From: JBFWNG01 sp050251195
Lineage (GTDB): Bacteria > Bdellovibrionota_B > Oligoflexia > Oligoflexales > Oligoflexaceae
NCBI GenBank assembly: GCA_050251195.1
Contig: JBFWNG010000021.1
Coordinates: 1-55,130, forward strand
Direction: 5' to 3'
DNA: 55,130 nucleotides
Below are positions 31,727 to 41,308 of the stretch, one piece after another. Numbering within the stretch: position 1 is the first letter of the stretch; every line of letters begins with the position of its first letter. The notes beneath the pieces are model-generated. The model had not been told where the DNA came from. It did no database searches and saw nothing but the letters and a program-made list of their open reading frames with translations. The position numbers were made by a program, and so were the translations under genes.

Positions 31727-33298
31727 ATGAATATTGAATCCGTTGGGTCTGCTGAAGCCCGCTATCGTGAGCTTGAGCCAAAACGGAGTGTCTACCTGGA
31801 GCGGGCGAGAGAAGTTTCCAAGCTCACTATTCCCAGTTTGATTCCGCCTTCAGGTCAGACCGATACAATGCGCCTTGAAACCCCGTTCCAAGGGGTTGGC
31901 GCACGAGGCGTTAATAATCTTGCTTCCAAATTGCTCTTGGCCTTACTTCCACCGAACAGCCCTTTCTTTCGTTTAAAGATCGATGACTTCACCCTGGGCC
32001 AACTTCAGAACACAGACCCGGCGCTGAAGACTGAACTGGAATCTGGTCTGTCTCGAATTGAACAGGCCGTGATGACCGAGATTGAAACATCGGCAGATCG
32101 AGTAGCCGTTTTTGAAGTTCTCAAGCATTTGCTTGTTGCCGGGAATGTCCTGATGGATATGTCCCGCGATGATGGCATGCGCGTCTTTCACCTGGATCGC
32201 TATGTTGTCCAGCGTGACCCGATGGGGCATGTTTTGGAAATTGTGATTCACGAAACCCTGGCTCCAGTGGCCTTGCCTGACCATATTCGCAAGCTGATTA
32301 CGGATCGGATGGACAGTTCTGAAAAGAACGTCAATCTCTATACCTGGATCAAGCGGACGGACAAACAATGGACGATTTCCCAGGAAGTGAAGGGAATCGT
32401 GATCCCCGAATCCAAGGGAACGTATCCACTCGACCGTTGCCCCTTTATTGCGCTCCGTGGAAACCGCATTGATGGCGAGGATTACGGGCGTGGGTATGTC
32501 GAGGAATACCTTGGCGATCTCAAATCTTTGGAAGGCTTATCCCGCGCCATTGTAGAAGGCTCCGCCGCTGCGGCCAAGGTTTTATTCCTAATCAATCCTA
32601 ACGGGACTACCCGCGCCAAGACATTGGCTGAATCACCCAATGGGGCGATTCGGGAAGGCAACGCTGAGGATGTCACCGTTCTCCAACTGCAAAAGTTTAA
32701 CGATTTCCGCATTGCGTATGAACAGATGGGGCGGATCGAGGAGAGGCTTAGTTATGCTTTTCTTCTAAACTCCTCAATCCAGCGCAATGCTGAAAGGGTT
32801 ACTGCTGAAGAAGTTCGTTTCATGGCGCGTGAACTGGAAGACGCCTTGGGCGGACTATATTCCATTCTGGCCCAGGAATTTCAGTTGCCTTATGTGCGCC
32901 GGAAGATTCACCAGATGGAGAAAGCCAAAAAGCTCCCCTCTCTGCCCAGAGATTCCATTAAACCTATGATTATCACTGGCCTGGAAGCCTTGGGACGGGG
33001 GCATGACCTTAACAAGCTGGATGTCTTTATCACTGGATTGGCCAATACGTTGGGGCCGGAGATATTGGCCCAATACATGAACCTCGATGATTACATCACC
33101 CGCCGGGCAACCGCCATCGGGATTGATACCAAAGGTCTGATTAAGACCAAAGAAGAAATTGCAGCAGCGCAACAAGCCGCCCAGCAACAAACCATGCTTA
33201 GCCAGTTTGGCCCGGAAGTTGTCCGGCAGGTTGGCGGTGTCGTTCAGAAAGGAGTGTCTAATGTCTCTCAACAATCCCCAAAACAATCCGGTCAATAA
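31727..33298 (+). CDS. Portal (head-tail connector) protein, T7 gp8-like
   Basis: 523 residues (T7 gp8 536). N-terminal signature REVSKLTIPSLIPPSG, TPFQGVGARGVNNLASKLLLALLPPNSPFF, and later YGRGYVEEYLGDLKSLEGL. It forms the dodecameric ring for DNA entry and tail attachment. The Gln-rich C-terminus overlaps the next gene by 38 bp. Confidence 0.96.
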   Translation: MNIESVGSAEARYRELEPKRSVYLERAREVSKLTIPSLIPPSGQTDTMRLETPFQGVGARGVNNLASKLLLALLPPNSPFFRLKIDDFTLGQLQNTDPALKTELESGLSRIEQAVMTEIETSADRVAVFEVLKHLLVAGNVLMDMSRDDGMRVFHLDRYVVQRDPMGHVLEIVIHETLAPVALPDHIRKLITDRMDSSEKNVNLYTWIKRTDKQWTISQEVKGIVIPESKGTYPLDRCPFIALRGNRIDGEDYGRGYVEEYLGDLKSLEGLSRAIVEGSAAAAKVLFLINPNGTTRAKTLAESPNGAIREGNAEDVTVLQLQKFNDFRIAYEQMGRIEERLSYAFLLNSSIQRNAERVTAEEVRFMARELEDALGGLYSILAQEFQLPYVRRKIHQMEKAKKLPSLPRDSIKPMIITGLEALGRGHDLNKLDVFITGLANTLGPEILAQYMNLDDYITRRATAIGIDTKGLIKTKEEIAAAQQAAQQQTMLSQFGPEVVRQVGGVVQKGVSNVSQQSPKQSGQ

Positions 33299-33479
33299 CC
33301 CACTCAGTGCCACGGATAAAACTGTTACTTCGGATGGGGCATCGATCTTAGAACCTGAAAACGTGATGTCCATTCAGAGAACAGTCGTTGCCGAGGCTAA
33401 CGCCGTTTTGGCGTCCAATCGGAAGCGCGATCCTGTTGTCACTCTAATGCCTGACGGCACCCAAAGAATAGATTTTTAA
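33261..33479 (+). CDS. Small phage protein overlapping the portal gene (72 aa)
   Basis: 72 residues from ATG at 33261 after AAAGGAG. Asn-rich start (NNPQNNPVNNPL) and a conserved-looking tail RKRDPVVTLMPDGTQRIDF. Lies between portal and scaffold genes; function unknown, perhaps a scaffold or connector helper. Confidence 0.65.
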   Translation: MSLNNPQNNPVNNPLSATDKTVTSDGASILEPENVMSIQRTVVAEANAVLASNRKRDPVVTLMPDGTQRIDF

Positions 33480-33500
33480 CCAATAGGAGATGCAACCAAT

Positions 33501-34286
33501 ATGGAACGCATTGAAATCAAGAGTCAACCCACTGGGCCGGATGCGCCGGTTGAAGTGATACCGGATATTGAAACGGCAACGGCGGAAAGCACCAGCTCGG
33601 AAATTAGAGCTGAAGAACGTCCGTCCTGGCTGCCGGAAAAATTCAACTCGCCGGAAGACCTGGCTAAAGCTTACGGGGAACTGGAAAAACAGTTTACTCA
33701 CAAAGCTCAAACGGCAGAAGCTGCAAAAACTGATGAAACGAAAGCTGATGCTCCGAAAGCGGATGATGCGGTTAATCAGCTTGTAGAAAACGCCGGACTC
33801 AATATGACTGACTTATCGGCGGAATACGAACAATCCGGCCAACTGACGGAGGAGAGCTACGAGAAACTGGCCAAAGCCGGGGTCAACCGTGAGTATGTCG
33901 ATGGCTACATTCGAGGGCAAGAAGCCTTGGCCGTGCAATATCAAAGCGAGGTCTTTGACATCGCGGGTGGCCAACAAGGTTATACCGAGATGATCCAATG
34001 GGCTGCCAGGAACCTGACCACTGATGAAATCAATGCGTTCAACACCAGTGTCAACAGCGGCAACCTAGAACAAGCCAAGTTAAGCGTCCAGGGCATGATG
34101 TCCCGCTTTACGGCTTCCGAAGGTAATGAACCCAGACTAGTTAAAGGCGTTGCCACCGGCGATGCTACAGCCGTCTTCCGCTCCACTGCGGAATTGGTCA
34201 GCGCCATGAAAGATCCCAAATACAAAAACGATCCAGCTTACCGTCAGGATGTCATTGAGAAGCTGGGTAGATCAAGTATCTTTTGA
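33501..34286 (+). CDS. Capsid assembly scaffolding protein, T7 gp9-like
   Basis: 261 residues. Acidic and helical: RPSWLPEKFNSPEDLAKAYGELEKQ is the typical phage scaffold opening, followed by an Ala/Lys-rich linker and a C-terminal helical domain with YKNDPAYRQDVIEKLGRS, which likely binds the capsid. Its end overlaps the inserted minus-strand HEPN gene by 15 bp, so the insertion stopped exactly at the scaffold terminus. Confidence 0.92.
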   Translation: MERIEIKSQPTGPDAPVEVIPDIETATAESTSSEIRAEERPSWLPEKFNSPEDLAKAYGELEKQFTHKAQTAEAAKTDETKADAPKADDAVNQLVENAGLNMTDLSAEYEQSGQLTEESYEKLAKAGVNREYVDGYIRGQEALAVQYQSEVFDIAGGQQGYTEMIQWAARNLTTDEINAFNTSVNSGNLEQAKLSVQGMMSRFTASEGNEPRLVKGVATGDATAVFRSTAELVSAMKDPKYKNDPAYRQDVIEKLGRSSIF

Positions 34287-35462
34287 TGAGGAATCAATAC
34301 CTTTTTCCATATATTCTACAAATATTTTAGCCGAGGATAAAATCCGCATAACTTCATTTTTGTTTGTTGTAGCAGGTACTACGCCTTCATGAACAATTGT
34401 ATTTCTTAAATCCCTAGCTCGGTTAAGATCCCCTATAACTGTTGAGTAATTAGGAAGTTCTGCAATATCACGCATGCTGAACACATGAAGATTCAACAAC
34501 TGTGAGAATGTAATAGCTTTCCTGTTATCATCTATTTTGCTTTTTGTCGCATGTCTGCTTAGAAGGTATAGTTCATATTCTTTGGCTAATACAGACTCAC
34601 AAGCGATGCAAATTTGAAGTATTGCCAAATCAATATAACCATAGTGCAAAAATGTTTCAGAAAGCGATAATGCTGATTCTGAAACAGTTATTATTGCTTC
34701 GTTTTTAAGTAAACTTCCCAATCTCCCAATTTGCTCTTCTTCTAAGCCAAAAGTTTCTTTAAATGCGCTTTGTCCTAAATCACCTACAAACTGCTGTATC
34801 CTTATTTTCTCTTTCCCTTTTACGGCTAGCCAGAATAGAGGGAAAGATGAAGATGAAAGTTTAGGTAATAGGTGCTTGCTTTTTGAACCACCTACAATCC
34901 GAATTCCATCAATAAGCTTAGCTATATTTAATATCAAAGTATCACGCCATAGTAGGAAATTCTCTTCTACACAATGTTCAGCGGTACTTCCTGAACCTTC
35001 AAACTTTTGTGAAATAAAAGTCTTTAAGGGTGCAGGATGTATTTTCCCTAATTCATTTTGCTGCTGTGCTTGCCCCAAAAAGTTCCGGTGAATTAACAGG
35101 TAATCTAAGCTGTTACTTGATTCAGTGCTATAAAAGCATTGTGTCATGCGGTTACAAACATATAACTGATCGCCCATAACCTCGACAGTGTATTCAGGTT
35201 TGTTTTTGAAACTTGGCAAATAATATGGGAGTACAGTAGCGAGTTCAAAATCATATTTATTGTTGTCGCTTTTAACATCTGACCATAATTGCCCTAGCGA
35301 CTCATCTCGTCTTGTTCCCTCTTCAAGCTCTCCAACAACAATAGCCAAATTTACAGATTGAGCATATTCAAGAAAAATACTGGAGCCGATGGTATCCGTG
35401 TCTATAGAAGTTTCATCATGTGGCACTAATTGAATTTGAAGATAGTTAAATTTTTTTGCCAT
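34272..35462 (-). CDS. HEPN-domain moron protein inserted in the late operon
   Basis: 396 residues, AT-rich, antisense to the late operon. The N-terminal ~200 residues are not recognised. The C-terminal ~130 residues look like a HEPN domain: LAILQICIACESVLAKEYELYL, then ARDLRNTIVHEG with the Rx4-6H motif (RNTIVH) typical of HEPN ribonucleases. HEPN proteins often act as RNases in toxin-antitoxin or anti-phage defence. It is probably co-transcribed with the small gene at 35506-35712 from an extended -10 promoter, hence expressible in the lysogen. A superinfection-exclusion role is inferred. Confidence 0.7.
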   Translation of the reverse strand: MAKKFNYLQIQLVPHDETSIDTDTIGSSIFLEYAQSVNLAIVVGELEEGTRRDESLGQLWSDVKSDNNKYDFELATVLPYYLPSFKNKPEYTVEVMGDQLYVCNRMTQCFYSTESSNSLDYLLIHRNFLGQAQQQNELGKIHPAPLKTFISQKFEGSGSTAEHCVEENFLLWRDTLILNIAKLIDGIRIVGGSKSKHLLPKLSSSSFPLFWLAVKGKEKIRIQQFVGDLGQSAFKETFGLEEEQIGRLGSLLKNEAIITVSESALSLSETFLHYGYIDLAILQICIACESVLAKEYELYLLSRHATKSKIDDNRKAITFSQLLNLHVFSMRDIAELPNYSTVIGDLNRARDLRNTIVHEGVVPATTNKNEVMRILSSAKIFVEYMEKGIDSSSKDT

Positions 35463-35505
35463 TAAAAATTTCTCACCCCAAAAAAGTATTCGCTCCTATA
35501 GCATT

Positions 35506-35712
35506 TTATCCTGCTTGAATTGCTTTTAGGCGTTGTTGGTATTCAGATTTGGAGAGAACAACGAGAGTCTCATAGTCCTTATCTTCTAATTCAATCGGAA
35601 TACGTTTTTCATTACAGCAAGCCGTCCAAGCATGCGGATTCCCGTTTGAATCAGTATATAGCTTTGATACCGAACCACACTCTCCACATTTTGCTAAAGT
35701 CATAGTATCCAT
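35506..35712 (-). CDS. Small Cys-rich protein paired with the HEPN gene (68 aa)
   Basis: 68 residues from ATG at 35712, with GAGGT upstream. Four cysteines in CGEC and CC could bind zinc (AKCGECGS ... WTACCNEK). It ends 43 bases before the HEPN gene on the same strand, so the two form a moron cassette. It could be an antitoxin or a sensor; not recognised. Confidence 0.6.
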   Translation of the reverse strand: MDTMTLAKCGECGSVSKLYTDSNGNPHAWTACCNEKRIPIELEDKDYETLVVLSKSEYQQRLKAIQAG

Positions 35713-35748
35713 TTGCTTCTACCTCAAGATTAGTAAACCCTGAGTTCC

Positions 35749-35757
35749 ATTATATCA
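35749..35757 (-). promoter_or_regulatory. Extended -10 promoter of the HEPN cassette
   Basis: Minus-strand TGATATAAT (TGn-TATAAT), 37 bases before the 68-aa gene; the -35 is poor. It is the same extended -10 as at 23815-23823. Confidence 0.55.
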
Positions 35758-35801
35758 GTGCCTATTCTAAGGCGCTAACCCACCACACCACCCGCCACGA
35801 G

Positions 35802-35833
35802 AAGGCCCTGTGAGCAACCCTCACGGGGCCTTT
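35802..35833 (+). terminator. Terminator before the capsid gene
   Basis: AAGGCCCTGTGAG (35802-35814) and CTCACGGGGCCTTT (35820-35833) form a long GC stem with a 5-base loop, then a T-rich stretch. It separates portal/scaffold from capsid transcription. Confidence 0.75.
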
Positions 35834-35927
35834 GTCTTGCTTGGCTCCCTGCGGGGAACAACCGGCGGAGAACAGTGCAACAGGTGATGTGGCCGACGTT
35901 CCCAACCCATAACGGAGAACAACGGCT

Positions 35928-36869
35928 ATGTCCAATGCAACCCCCTCAAGGTTGGGCCAGATTAACCAAGCTGGCTCAACGGATGCGCTCTTTCTCAAGG
36001 TCTATGCAGGCGAAGTCCTGACCGCCTTTGAAGAGACCAACGTGATGATGGACAAGCACATCGTGCGGACTATCCCTCACGGCAAATCGGCCCAGTTTCC
36101 GGCGACCTGGAAAACCGATGCGGCCTACCATACGCCGGGGAACGAGTTGACCGGCTCCCAGAAGGTTGTTCATGCCGAGCGGATTATTAACATCGATGAC
36201 CTGCTGGCATCGGACACCTTCATCGCCAACATCGATGAGGCTAAAAACCACTACGATGTCCGATCCATCTACTCGTCCGAACAAGGCCGGGCGCTGGCCC
36301 GCAAGGCCGATAAGCAGTTGCTGCAAATCGGTATCCTGGCAGCCCGTGCATCCTCAACGGTTACCGGCGGATTCGGCGGTTCAAGGCTGGTCAACGCTAA
36401 CTTTGATGTCGATGCCGAGACGCTGATTTCCGGGATTTTCGCCGCCGCGCAAGCGATGGATGAAAAGGACATCCCGGAAGAAGACCGTTACTGCTTCCTG
36501 AAACCGAAGCACTATTCGCTACTTGCCCAGAACACCAAGCTCTATAACAAGGACTGGGGTGGTATGGGTGTGTATGCGGAAGGGAAGATCCTGAAGGTCT
36601 CCAACGTTACGTTGGTGAAGACCAACAACTATCCCAACACTAACATTGCTTCGGCGGAAGCCGGAACCAATAACACGTACCACGGGGATTTCTCCAACTC
36701 GATTGCGCTTGTCATGCACAAGTCCGCCATCGGGACGGTGAAGCTCCTCGATCTGGCCGTGGAATCGGCGTATGACATCCGCCGTCAAGGCACCTTGATG
36801 GTGGCCAAGTACGCCATCGGTCACGGGATCTTGCGTCCTGAGTGCGCCGTTGAACTGGCGAAAGCATAG
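35928..36869 (+). CDS. Major capsid protein, T7 gp10-like
   Basis: 313 residues with HK97 fold features: LFLKVYAGEVLTAFEETNV, then RTIPHGKSAQFPATWK and HAERIINIDDLLASDTFI, matching T7 gp10A (345). The C-terminus KYAIGHGILRPECAVELA is typical. A strong terminator lies before it; GGAG precedes the ATG. The T7 10B frameshift is not evident here (see rejected items). Confidence 0.97.
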   Translation: MSNATPSRLGQINQAGSTDALFLKVYAGEVLTAFEETNVMMDKHIVRTIPHGKSAQFPATWKTDAAYHTPGNELTGSQKVVHAERIINIDDLLASDTFIANIDEAKNHYDVRSIYSSEQGRALARKADKQLLQIGILAARASSTVTGGFGGSRLVNANFDVDAETLISGIFAAAQAMDEKDIPEEDRYCFLKPKHYSLLAQNTKLYNKDWGGMGVYAEGKILKVSNVTLVKTNNYPNTNIASAEAGTNNTYHGDFSNSIALVMHKSAIGTVKLLDLAVESAYDIRRQGTLMVAKYAIGHGILRPECAVELAKA

Positions 36870-36880
36870 GAGGACTGACG

Positions 36881-37198
36881 ATGACGACTGCACTCTTATC
36901 TGCTCAAGCCTCCAACGGCTCCGGCACACCGGTTGTCTTAAGCGCCAAGGTAGATGGCAACGCCTTTGGTATTGCCGTTTACGGAACATTCGGCGGTGGT
37001 ACGGTCACCATCGAAGTGGCGCTGGACGGCACCAACTACGCCCCCTTGGATACGTTCACGGCAGCCGGAATGAGAAATTACCGGATTTTCGTGGACAACG
37101 GTTCCAAGATTCGGGCAACGCTCTCCGGTGCCACTGGGCCAAACATCAATGCCCTCATGAGTGGTGCCTTCATGGGTATCACTCGAACCGATGCGTAA
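36881..37198 (+). CDS. Probable capsid decoration protein (105 aa)
   Basis: 105 residues, beta-rich and Gly/Thr-rich: VDGNAFGIAVYGTFGGGTV and IEVALDGTNYAPLDTFTAAG, like a single Ig-like or beta-sandwich domain. Strong ribosome site AGGAGG. It lies between capsid and terminator, the place of the T7 10B extension, so it may decorate the head. No family recognised with certainty. Confidence 0.6.
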   Translation: MTTALLSAQASNGSGTPVVLSAKVDGNAFGIAVYGTFGGGTVTIEVALDGTNYAPLDTFTAAGMRNYRIFVDNGSKIRATLSGATGPNINALMSGAFMGITRTDA

Positions 37199-37233
37199 TT
37201 CTCTCTCCCTGATGCTCCCACTCTACTCCCTGA

Positions 37234-37272
37234 AGGAGGCTGCCGGTCTTCCCGGCGGCCTCCTGTTTTTTT
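37234..37272 (+). terminator. Strong terminator after capsid genes (T-phi-like)
   Basis: AGGAGGC and CCGG pair with CCGG and GCCTCCT (37234-37264), followed by GTTTTTTT. It lies after the capsid block, like the T7 late terminator. Confidence 0.9.
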
Positions 37273-37283
37273 GAGGTGCTTAT

Positions 37284-37862
37284 ATGTCTATAACGCCCCC
37301 GCTTCTAACAGAACTGGAAGCGGTGAACGTGATGCTCTCAGTCATTGGGGAAGCACCCATCAATACGCTGACCGGTGCGGCCACGGTGGATGTGATTCAG
37401 GCTAAAGCCATCTTGAGCCAGGTCTCGCGAGAAGTCCAAAGCGCGGGCTGGCATTTCAACATGGAAAAAGACTATCCCCTGGTGCCGGACATCCATCAGG
37501 AAATCATGCTGGCAGCCAACATGGTTCAGGTGGATGCGGATCAGTATCCTGAATTGGATGTGGTGCAGCGGGGTTTACGCCTCTATAACCGGAAGGATCA
37601 CACGTTCAAGTTTGATAAGACCGTCAATGCCGAAGTGATCTTCCTTCTGCCTTTTGACGAGATTCCCCAAACTGCCCGGCAATTCATTGTCATTCGGGCA
37701 GCCCGAATCTTTCAGGATCGCATGGTGGGTTCGGAAGTTTTACACGGCTTTACGGCAGCCGATGAGCAAAAGGCGCTCACCGATCTCAAAGAGGCTGAAG
37801 GCGATACGGGCGATTACACCATCTTTGATCATTACGACGCCTACCGACCTCTGGATAGGTAA
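37284..37862 (+). CDS. Tail tubular protein A, T7 gp11-like (adaptor)
   Basis: 192 residues (T7 gp11 196). The signature ELEAVNVMLSVIGEAPINTL and AGWHFNMEKDYPL, then ARQFIVIRAARIFQDRMVGS, are typical of the podophage adaptor that joins portal and nozzle. Gene order 11, 12 is as in T7. Confidence 0.95.
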   Translation: MSITPPLLTELEAVNVMLSVIGEAPINTLTGAATVDVIQAKAILSQVSREVQSAGWHFNMEKDYPLVPDIHQEIMLAANMVQVDADQYPELDVVQRGLRLYNRKDHTFKFDKTVNAEVIFLLPFDEIPQTARQFIVIRAARIFQDRMVGSEVLHGFTAADEQKALTDLKEAEGDTGDYTIFDHYDAYRPLDR

Positions 37863-37874
37863 GGGATAGTTGCT

Positions 37875-40232
37875 ATGCCGCTGGTTAGTGGATCGATCCC
37901 GAATCTGATTAACGGGGTCTCACAACAACCTGCCCCCATTCGTCTGCCCTCCCAATGCGAGGAACAGATCAACGGATATTCCTCGGTGGTGGAAGGCTTG
38001 AAAAAACGTCCGCCGCTGGAGTTTGTTGCGAAGCTCAATAGTCTTCAGGTGGGAAACGCTTTTATCCATACCATCAACCGGGATAGCACCGAACGGTATG
38101 TTGTGATCATCACTGACGAAGATTTAAAGGTATATGACCTGGCTGGTGTTCAAAAGACAGTGACGTTTCCCAACGGCACGGCCTACCTGGATGCTGCCGT
38201 GCCCTCTACCAGCTTCCGAACTGTCACCATTGCCGATTATACCTTTGTGGTGAATCTTACTAAAACAGTTACATTTACCAGCAACAAATCCCCAATATAC
38301 GGCAGCGCAGGACTGGTCTTTGTAAAACAGGCTAATGCAAACAGTAATTACAAAGTCTTCGTAGATGGCGTTCAAAAAGCCAGCCACGCCACGACTACCA
38401 GTAACATCCAGACCGAGTTTATTGCAATACAGCTAGCAACGCAACTGACCACCAATCTGGGAGCGGGATGGACGGTAACAAGGGTACAATCGACCGTTCA
38501 AATCAAGAAAAATGATGGCACCGCATTCGTTCTGGATACCGAAGATAGCAATGCAGGCAATGCCTTAAAATCCGCCAAGGAAAAAATTCAACGATTCACG
38601 GATCTACCGACGGTTGCACCCAGAGATTTCATCATCGAGATTACCGGCGATCAAAGTTCCACTTTTGATAATTACTATGTAATTTTTGAACCCAGTGATG
38701 CAGGCAGTAACTTCGGCACCGGTGTCTGGATTGAAACGGTCAAGCCGGATATCAACTGGGAACTTGATCCTGCCCTGATGCCACACACGTTGATCCGGCA
38801 ATCCGATGGAACATTTATTTTCCAACAAGCCACTTGGGGAAAGCGGATTGTCGGAGATGAGGAGTCAGCCCCTAACCCGTCCTTCGTGGGTAGCATGATT
38901 AATGATATTTTTCTGTTCAAGAACCGCCTGGGATTCTTATCTGATGAAAGCGTGATTTTCAGCCGCGCCGGAGAATTCTTTGAATTCTTCCCGGAAACCG
39001 TGACCACCTTACTGGATAGCGATCCGGTGGATGTGGCGGCATCGAGCAGTAAGGTGTCCATCCTACGCCATGCCATTCCCTTTGACGAAGACTTGCTACT
39101 CTTTTCGGATCAAACCCAATTCATCCTCAAGGGTGGGGATATTCTCTCCTCCAGAACCGTTTCCATTACCCAGAAGACCGTGTTTGAAAACTCCCGAATC
39201 GCCAAGCCGGTGGGTGCTGGAAAGAATGTCTTCTTTGCCGTGAATAATGGAAGCTTTACCCAAATCCGGGAATACTTTGTGTCGGATCAGAATGAGACCA
39301 ATGATGCCGCCGATATTACGGCACACATCCCAAAATATATTTCTAAGGATGTTAGCAAGCTGGCTGTCACTACCAATGAAGATTTGCTTTGTACTATCAG
39401 TCCCAATACGCCCAATGAGGTTTACTCCTACAAATACTATTGGCGGGGCAATGAAAAATTACAATCAGCCTGGAGCCGCTGGACGTTCGGTAATTGCACC
39501 ATCCTCAATATCGACTTTATTGAATCCCTCCTCTATATCGTAACTCAGCGAACGGATGGCGTTTACCTGGAAAAGATGTCGGTAGCCCCCAAACAGGTGG
39601 ATACCAATTCAACCTACCTAACCCATCTGGATCGTCGTCTCCAGAACAATACTTCCGGTGTTTCCGCTTCCTATAATGCAGGATTGGATAGAACCACCTG
39701 GACACTGCCTTACGCCGTTTCCGGCGTGATGCAAGTGGTGACAAGGGACAGCACCGTTGGGCTGAAAGAAGGCATGCTGATTCCGGTGATTGAACAAACC
39801 GGCAATACCGTGAAGGTTCAGGGTAAATATGATCTGGAAGACGTGTTTATCGGCCAGCAATACGAACTGCGTTATACCTTCAGTCACCAGTTCCTACGAG
39901 AAAGCTCCCAGAATGGCAGTCAATCCGCCTTGGTATCGGGACGGCTTCAGATGCGGGCCTGGACGCTTGTTTTTGAAGACTCCGGTTTCTTTTCGGTGTC
40001 CGTTACCCCAAAGTTCCGGGATACCTTCCTCTACAAATTTACCGGGACGATTCTGGGAGCCGGGAATAACACCATTGGATCAGTTCCTTTGGCAGATGGG
40101 AAGTTCACGTTCCTCGTCCAGTCCAAAAATGATCAAGTCACCATTGAAGTGATCAACGACACGTTTCTACCTTGTCACCTCCTGAGTGTCGAATGGGAAG
40201 CCCTTTATAACAGAAGGAGCCAAAAAGTATGA
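37875..40232 (+). CDS. Tail tubular protein B, T7 gp12-like (nozzle)
   Basis: 785 residues (T7 gp12 794). Begins SIPNLINGVSQQPAPIRLP, the family hallmark, with a later KNRLGFLSDESVIFSRAGEFFEFFP. It forms the hexameric tail nozzle. It overlaps the gp13-like gene by 4 bp (ATGA). Confidence 0.96.
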   Translation: MPLVSGSIPNLINGVSQQPAPIRLPSQCEEQINGYSSVVEGLKKRPPLEFVAKLNSLQVGNAFIHTINRDSTERYVVIITDEDLKVYDLAGVQKTVTFPNGTAYLDAAVPSTSFRTVTIADYTFVVNLTKTVTFTSNKSPIYGSAGLVFVKQANANSNYKVFVDGVQKASHATTTSNIQTEFIAIQLATQLTTNLGAGWTVTRVQSTVQIKKNDGTAFVLDTEDSNAGNALKSAKEKIQRFTDLPTVAPRDFIIEITGDQSSTFDNYYVIFEPSDAGSNFGTGVWIETVKPDINWELDPALMPHTLIRQSDGTFIFQQATWGKRIVGDEESAPNPSFVGSMINDIFLFKNRLGFLSDESVIFSRAGEFFEFFPETVTTLLDSDPVDVAASSSKVSILRHAIPFDEDLLLFSDQTQFILKGGDILSSRTVSITQKTVFENSRIAKPVGAGKNVFFAVNNGSFTQIREYFVSDQNETNDAADITAHIPKYISKDVSKLAVTTNEDLLCTISPNTPNEVYSYKYYWRGNEKLQSAWSRWTFGNCTILNIDFIESLLYIVTQRTDGVYLEKMSVAPKQVDTNSTYLTHLDRRLQNNTSGVSASYNAGLDRTTWTLPYAVSGVMQVVTRDSTVGLKEGMLIPVIEQTGNTVKVQGKYDLEDVFIGQQYELRYTFSHQFLRESSQNGSQSALVSGRLQMRAWTLVFEDSGFFSVSVTPKFRDTFLYKFTGTILGAGNNTIGSVPLADGKFTFLVQSKNDQVTIEVINDTFLPCHLLSVEWEALYNRRSQKV

Positions 40233-40705
40233 AGGCTTATCTCAAGCCTGCCACGCTGGAAGAGGCGATTACGCTTGCCCAGGACTTGAGGCCAGAAGAC
40301 GAAGCGGAAATCAGGGCCATGAGTGGGCATGAACCAATCATATCCCTGAGTCACGGAATTCAATTCTCAGACTTACCCACCACAGTCATGGATGTAGATG
40401 GTTCCATTCTGGGGATGTTTGGGGCCGTGCCTGCTGGGAAAAATCCTTGTGTGGGTGTGGTGTGGATGCTTTGCTCCCCAAAAATCATGAAACACCGGCG
40501 GCAATTCGCCAAGGAATCCCGGCAGTGGATTGAAGCGATGCACCGGCGGTATGACCTGCTTTGGAATGTGGTGGATGAACGAAACGCTGTCCATATCCGC
40601 TGGCTCCAATGGTGTGGCTTTACGTTTATCAGAAGACACGAAGTATTGGGTATTGAAAACCGTCCTTTCCTTGAATTTGTGAGGATCAAAACCGACGATG
40701 TGTGA
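40229..40705 (+). CDS. Internal virion protein A, T7 gp13-like (GNAT-like fold)
   Basis: 158 residues (T7 gp13 138). ATLEEAITLAQDLRPEDEAEI at the start and KESRQWIEAMHRRYDLLWNVVDERN in the middle are typical of the DUF2833/gp13 family, an acetyltransferase-like fold without known activity in phage. It helps assemble the internal core. It overlaps both neighbours by a few bases. Confidence 0.88.
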   Translation: MKAYLKPATLEEAITLAQDLRPEDEAEIRAMSGHEPIISLSHGIQFSDLPTTVMDVDGSILGMFGAVPAGKNPCVGVVWMLCSPKIMKHRRQFAKESRQWIEAMHRRYDLLWNVVDERNAVHIRWLQWCGFTFIRRHEVLGIENRPFLEFVRIKTDDV

Positions 40706-41306
40706 ACCGGCAACCATATCCCTGGCGCTGGGTGGATTAGCGATTGTCACCAGTGCGGCCACCGGGATTGCCTCATACGTCGGTCAATCCCAACAGGCGA
40801 ATGCCCAAGCTTCCTATCAAGCCCAACTGGCCCAGGCCCGGAACCAGGAGATTCTTGAAAATGCCCGGCTGGCCCAGGAAAGCTACCTCCGACAAGCCCA
40901 GCAACTGAACCTGCGGCAACAGCAGGAAGACGAGAAATCGTCCCAGGATATTCAACAAACGCGGTTAGACGCCGCGCAAGCCAGAGCCACCACGCGGGTA
41001 GCCACCGGGGAAGCCGGGGTATCCGGGTTGTCAGTGGATAACCTGCTTCGGGATTTCTACCGGCAAGAAGATGTCTTTAACGAAAGCGTCCGGCGCAACC
41101 GGGACTTTTCCAGGTTCCAGACCCAAGAGGATATGAAAGGGCTACAGGCGGAAGCCCAGGGCCGCATTGCGTCGGTTCGGCCCTACCTGCCTGAACCGGT
41201 GGTGCGTCCGAACTTATTGGGATCGGCGCTTCAGATTGTGAGTGATGTGGCTTCCCGTGGCTCGGATCTCTCTGATAAATACAAACGGTACAAGGACGGC
41301 TGGTAG
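40698..41306 (+). CDS. Internal virion protein B, T7 gp14-like
   Basis: 202 residues (T7 gp14 196). A hydrophobic N-terminus (ISLALGGLAIVTSAATGIASYVG) precedes a long Gln/Ala-rich coiled coil (QQANAQASYQAQLAQARNQE). In T7 this ejected protein forms the outer-membrane pore of the DNA ejection channel. Confidence 0.9.
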   Translation: MCEPATISLALGGLAIVTSAATGIASYVGQSQQANAQASYQAQLAQARNQEILENARLAQESYLRQAQQLNLRQQQEDEKSSQDIQQTRLDAAQARATTRVATGEAGVSGLSVDNLLRDFYRQEDVFNESVRRNRDFSRFQTQEDMKGLQAEAQGRIASVRPYLPEPVVRPNLLGSALQIVSDVASRGSDLSDKYKRYKDGW

Positions 41307-41308
41307 CG

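Noticed and set aside
36854..36881. A -1 frameshift joining capsid and the next gene (like T7 10A/10B)
   Set aside because: The -1 frame is open over this stretch, but I see no slippery heptamer and the downstream gene has its own strong AGGAGG site.
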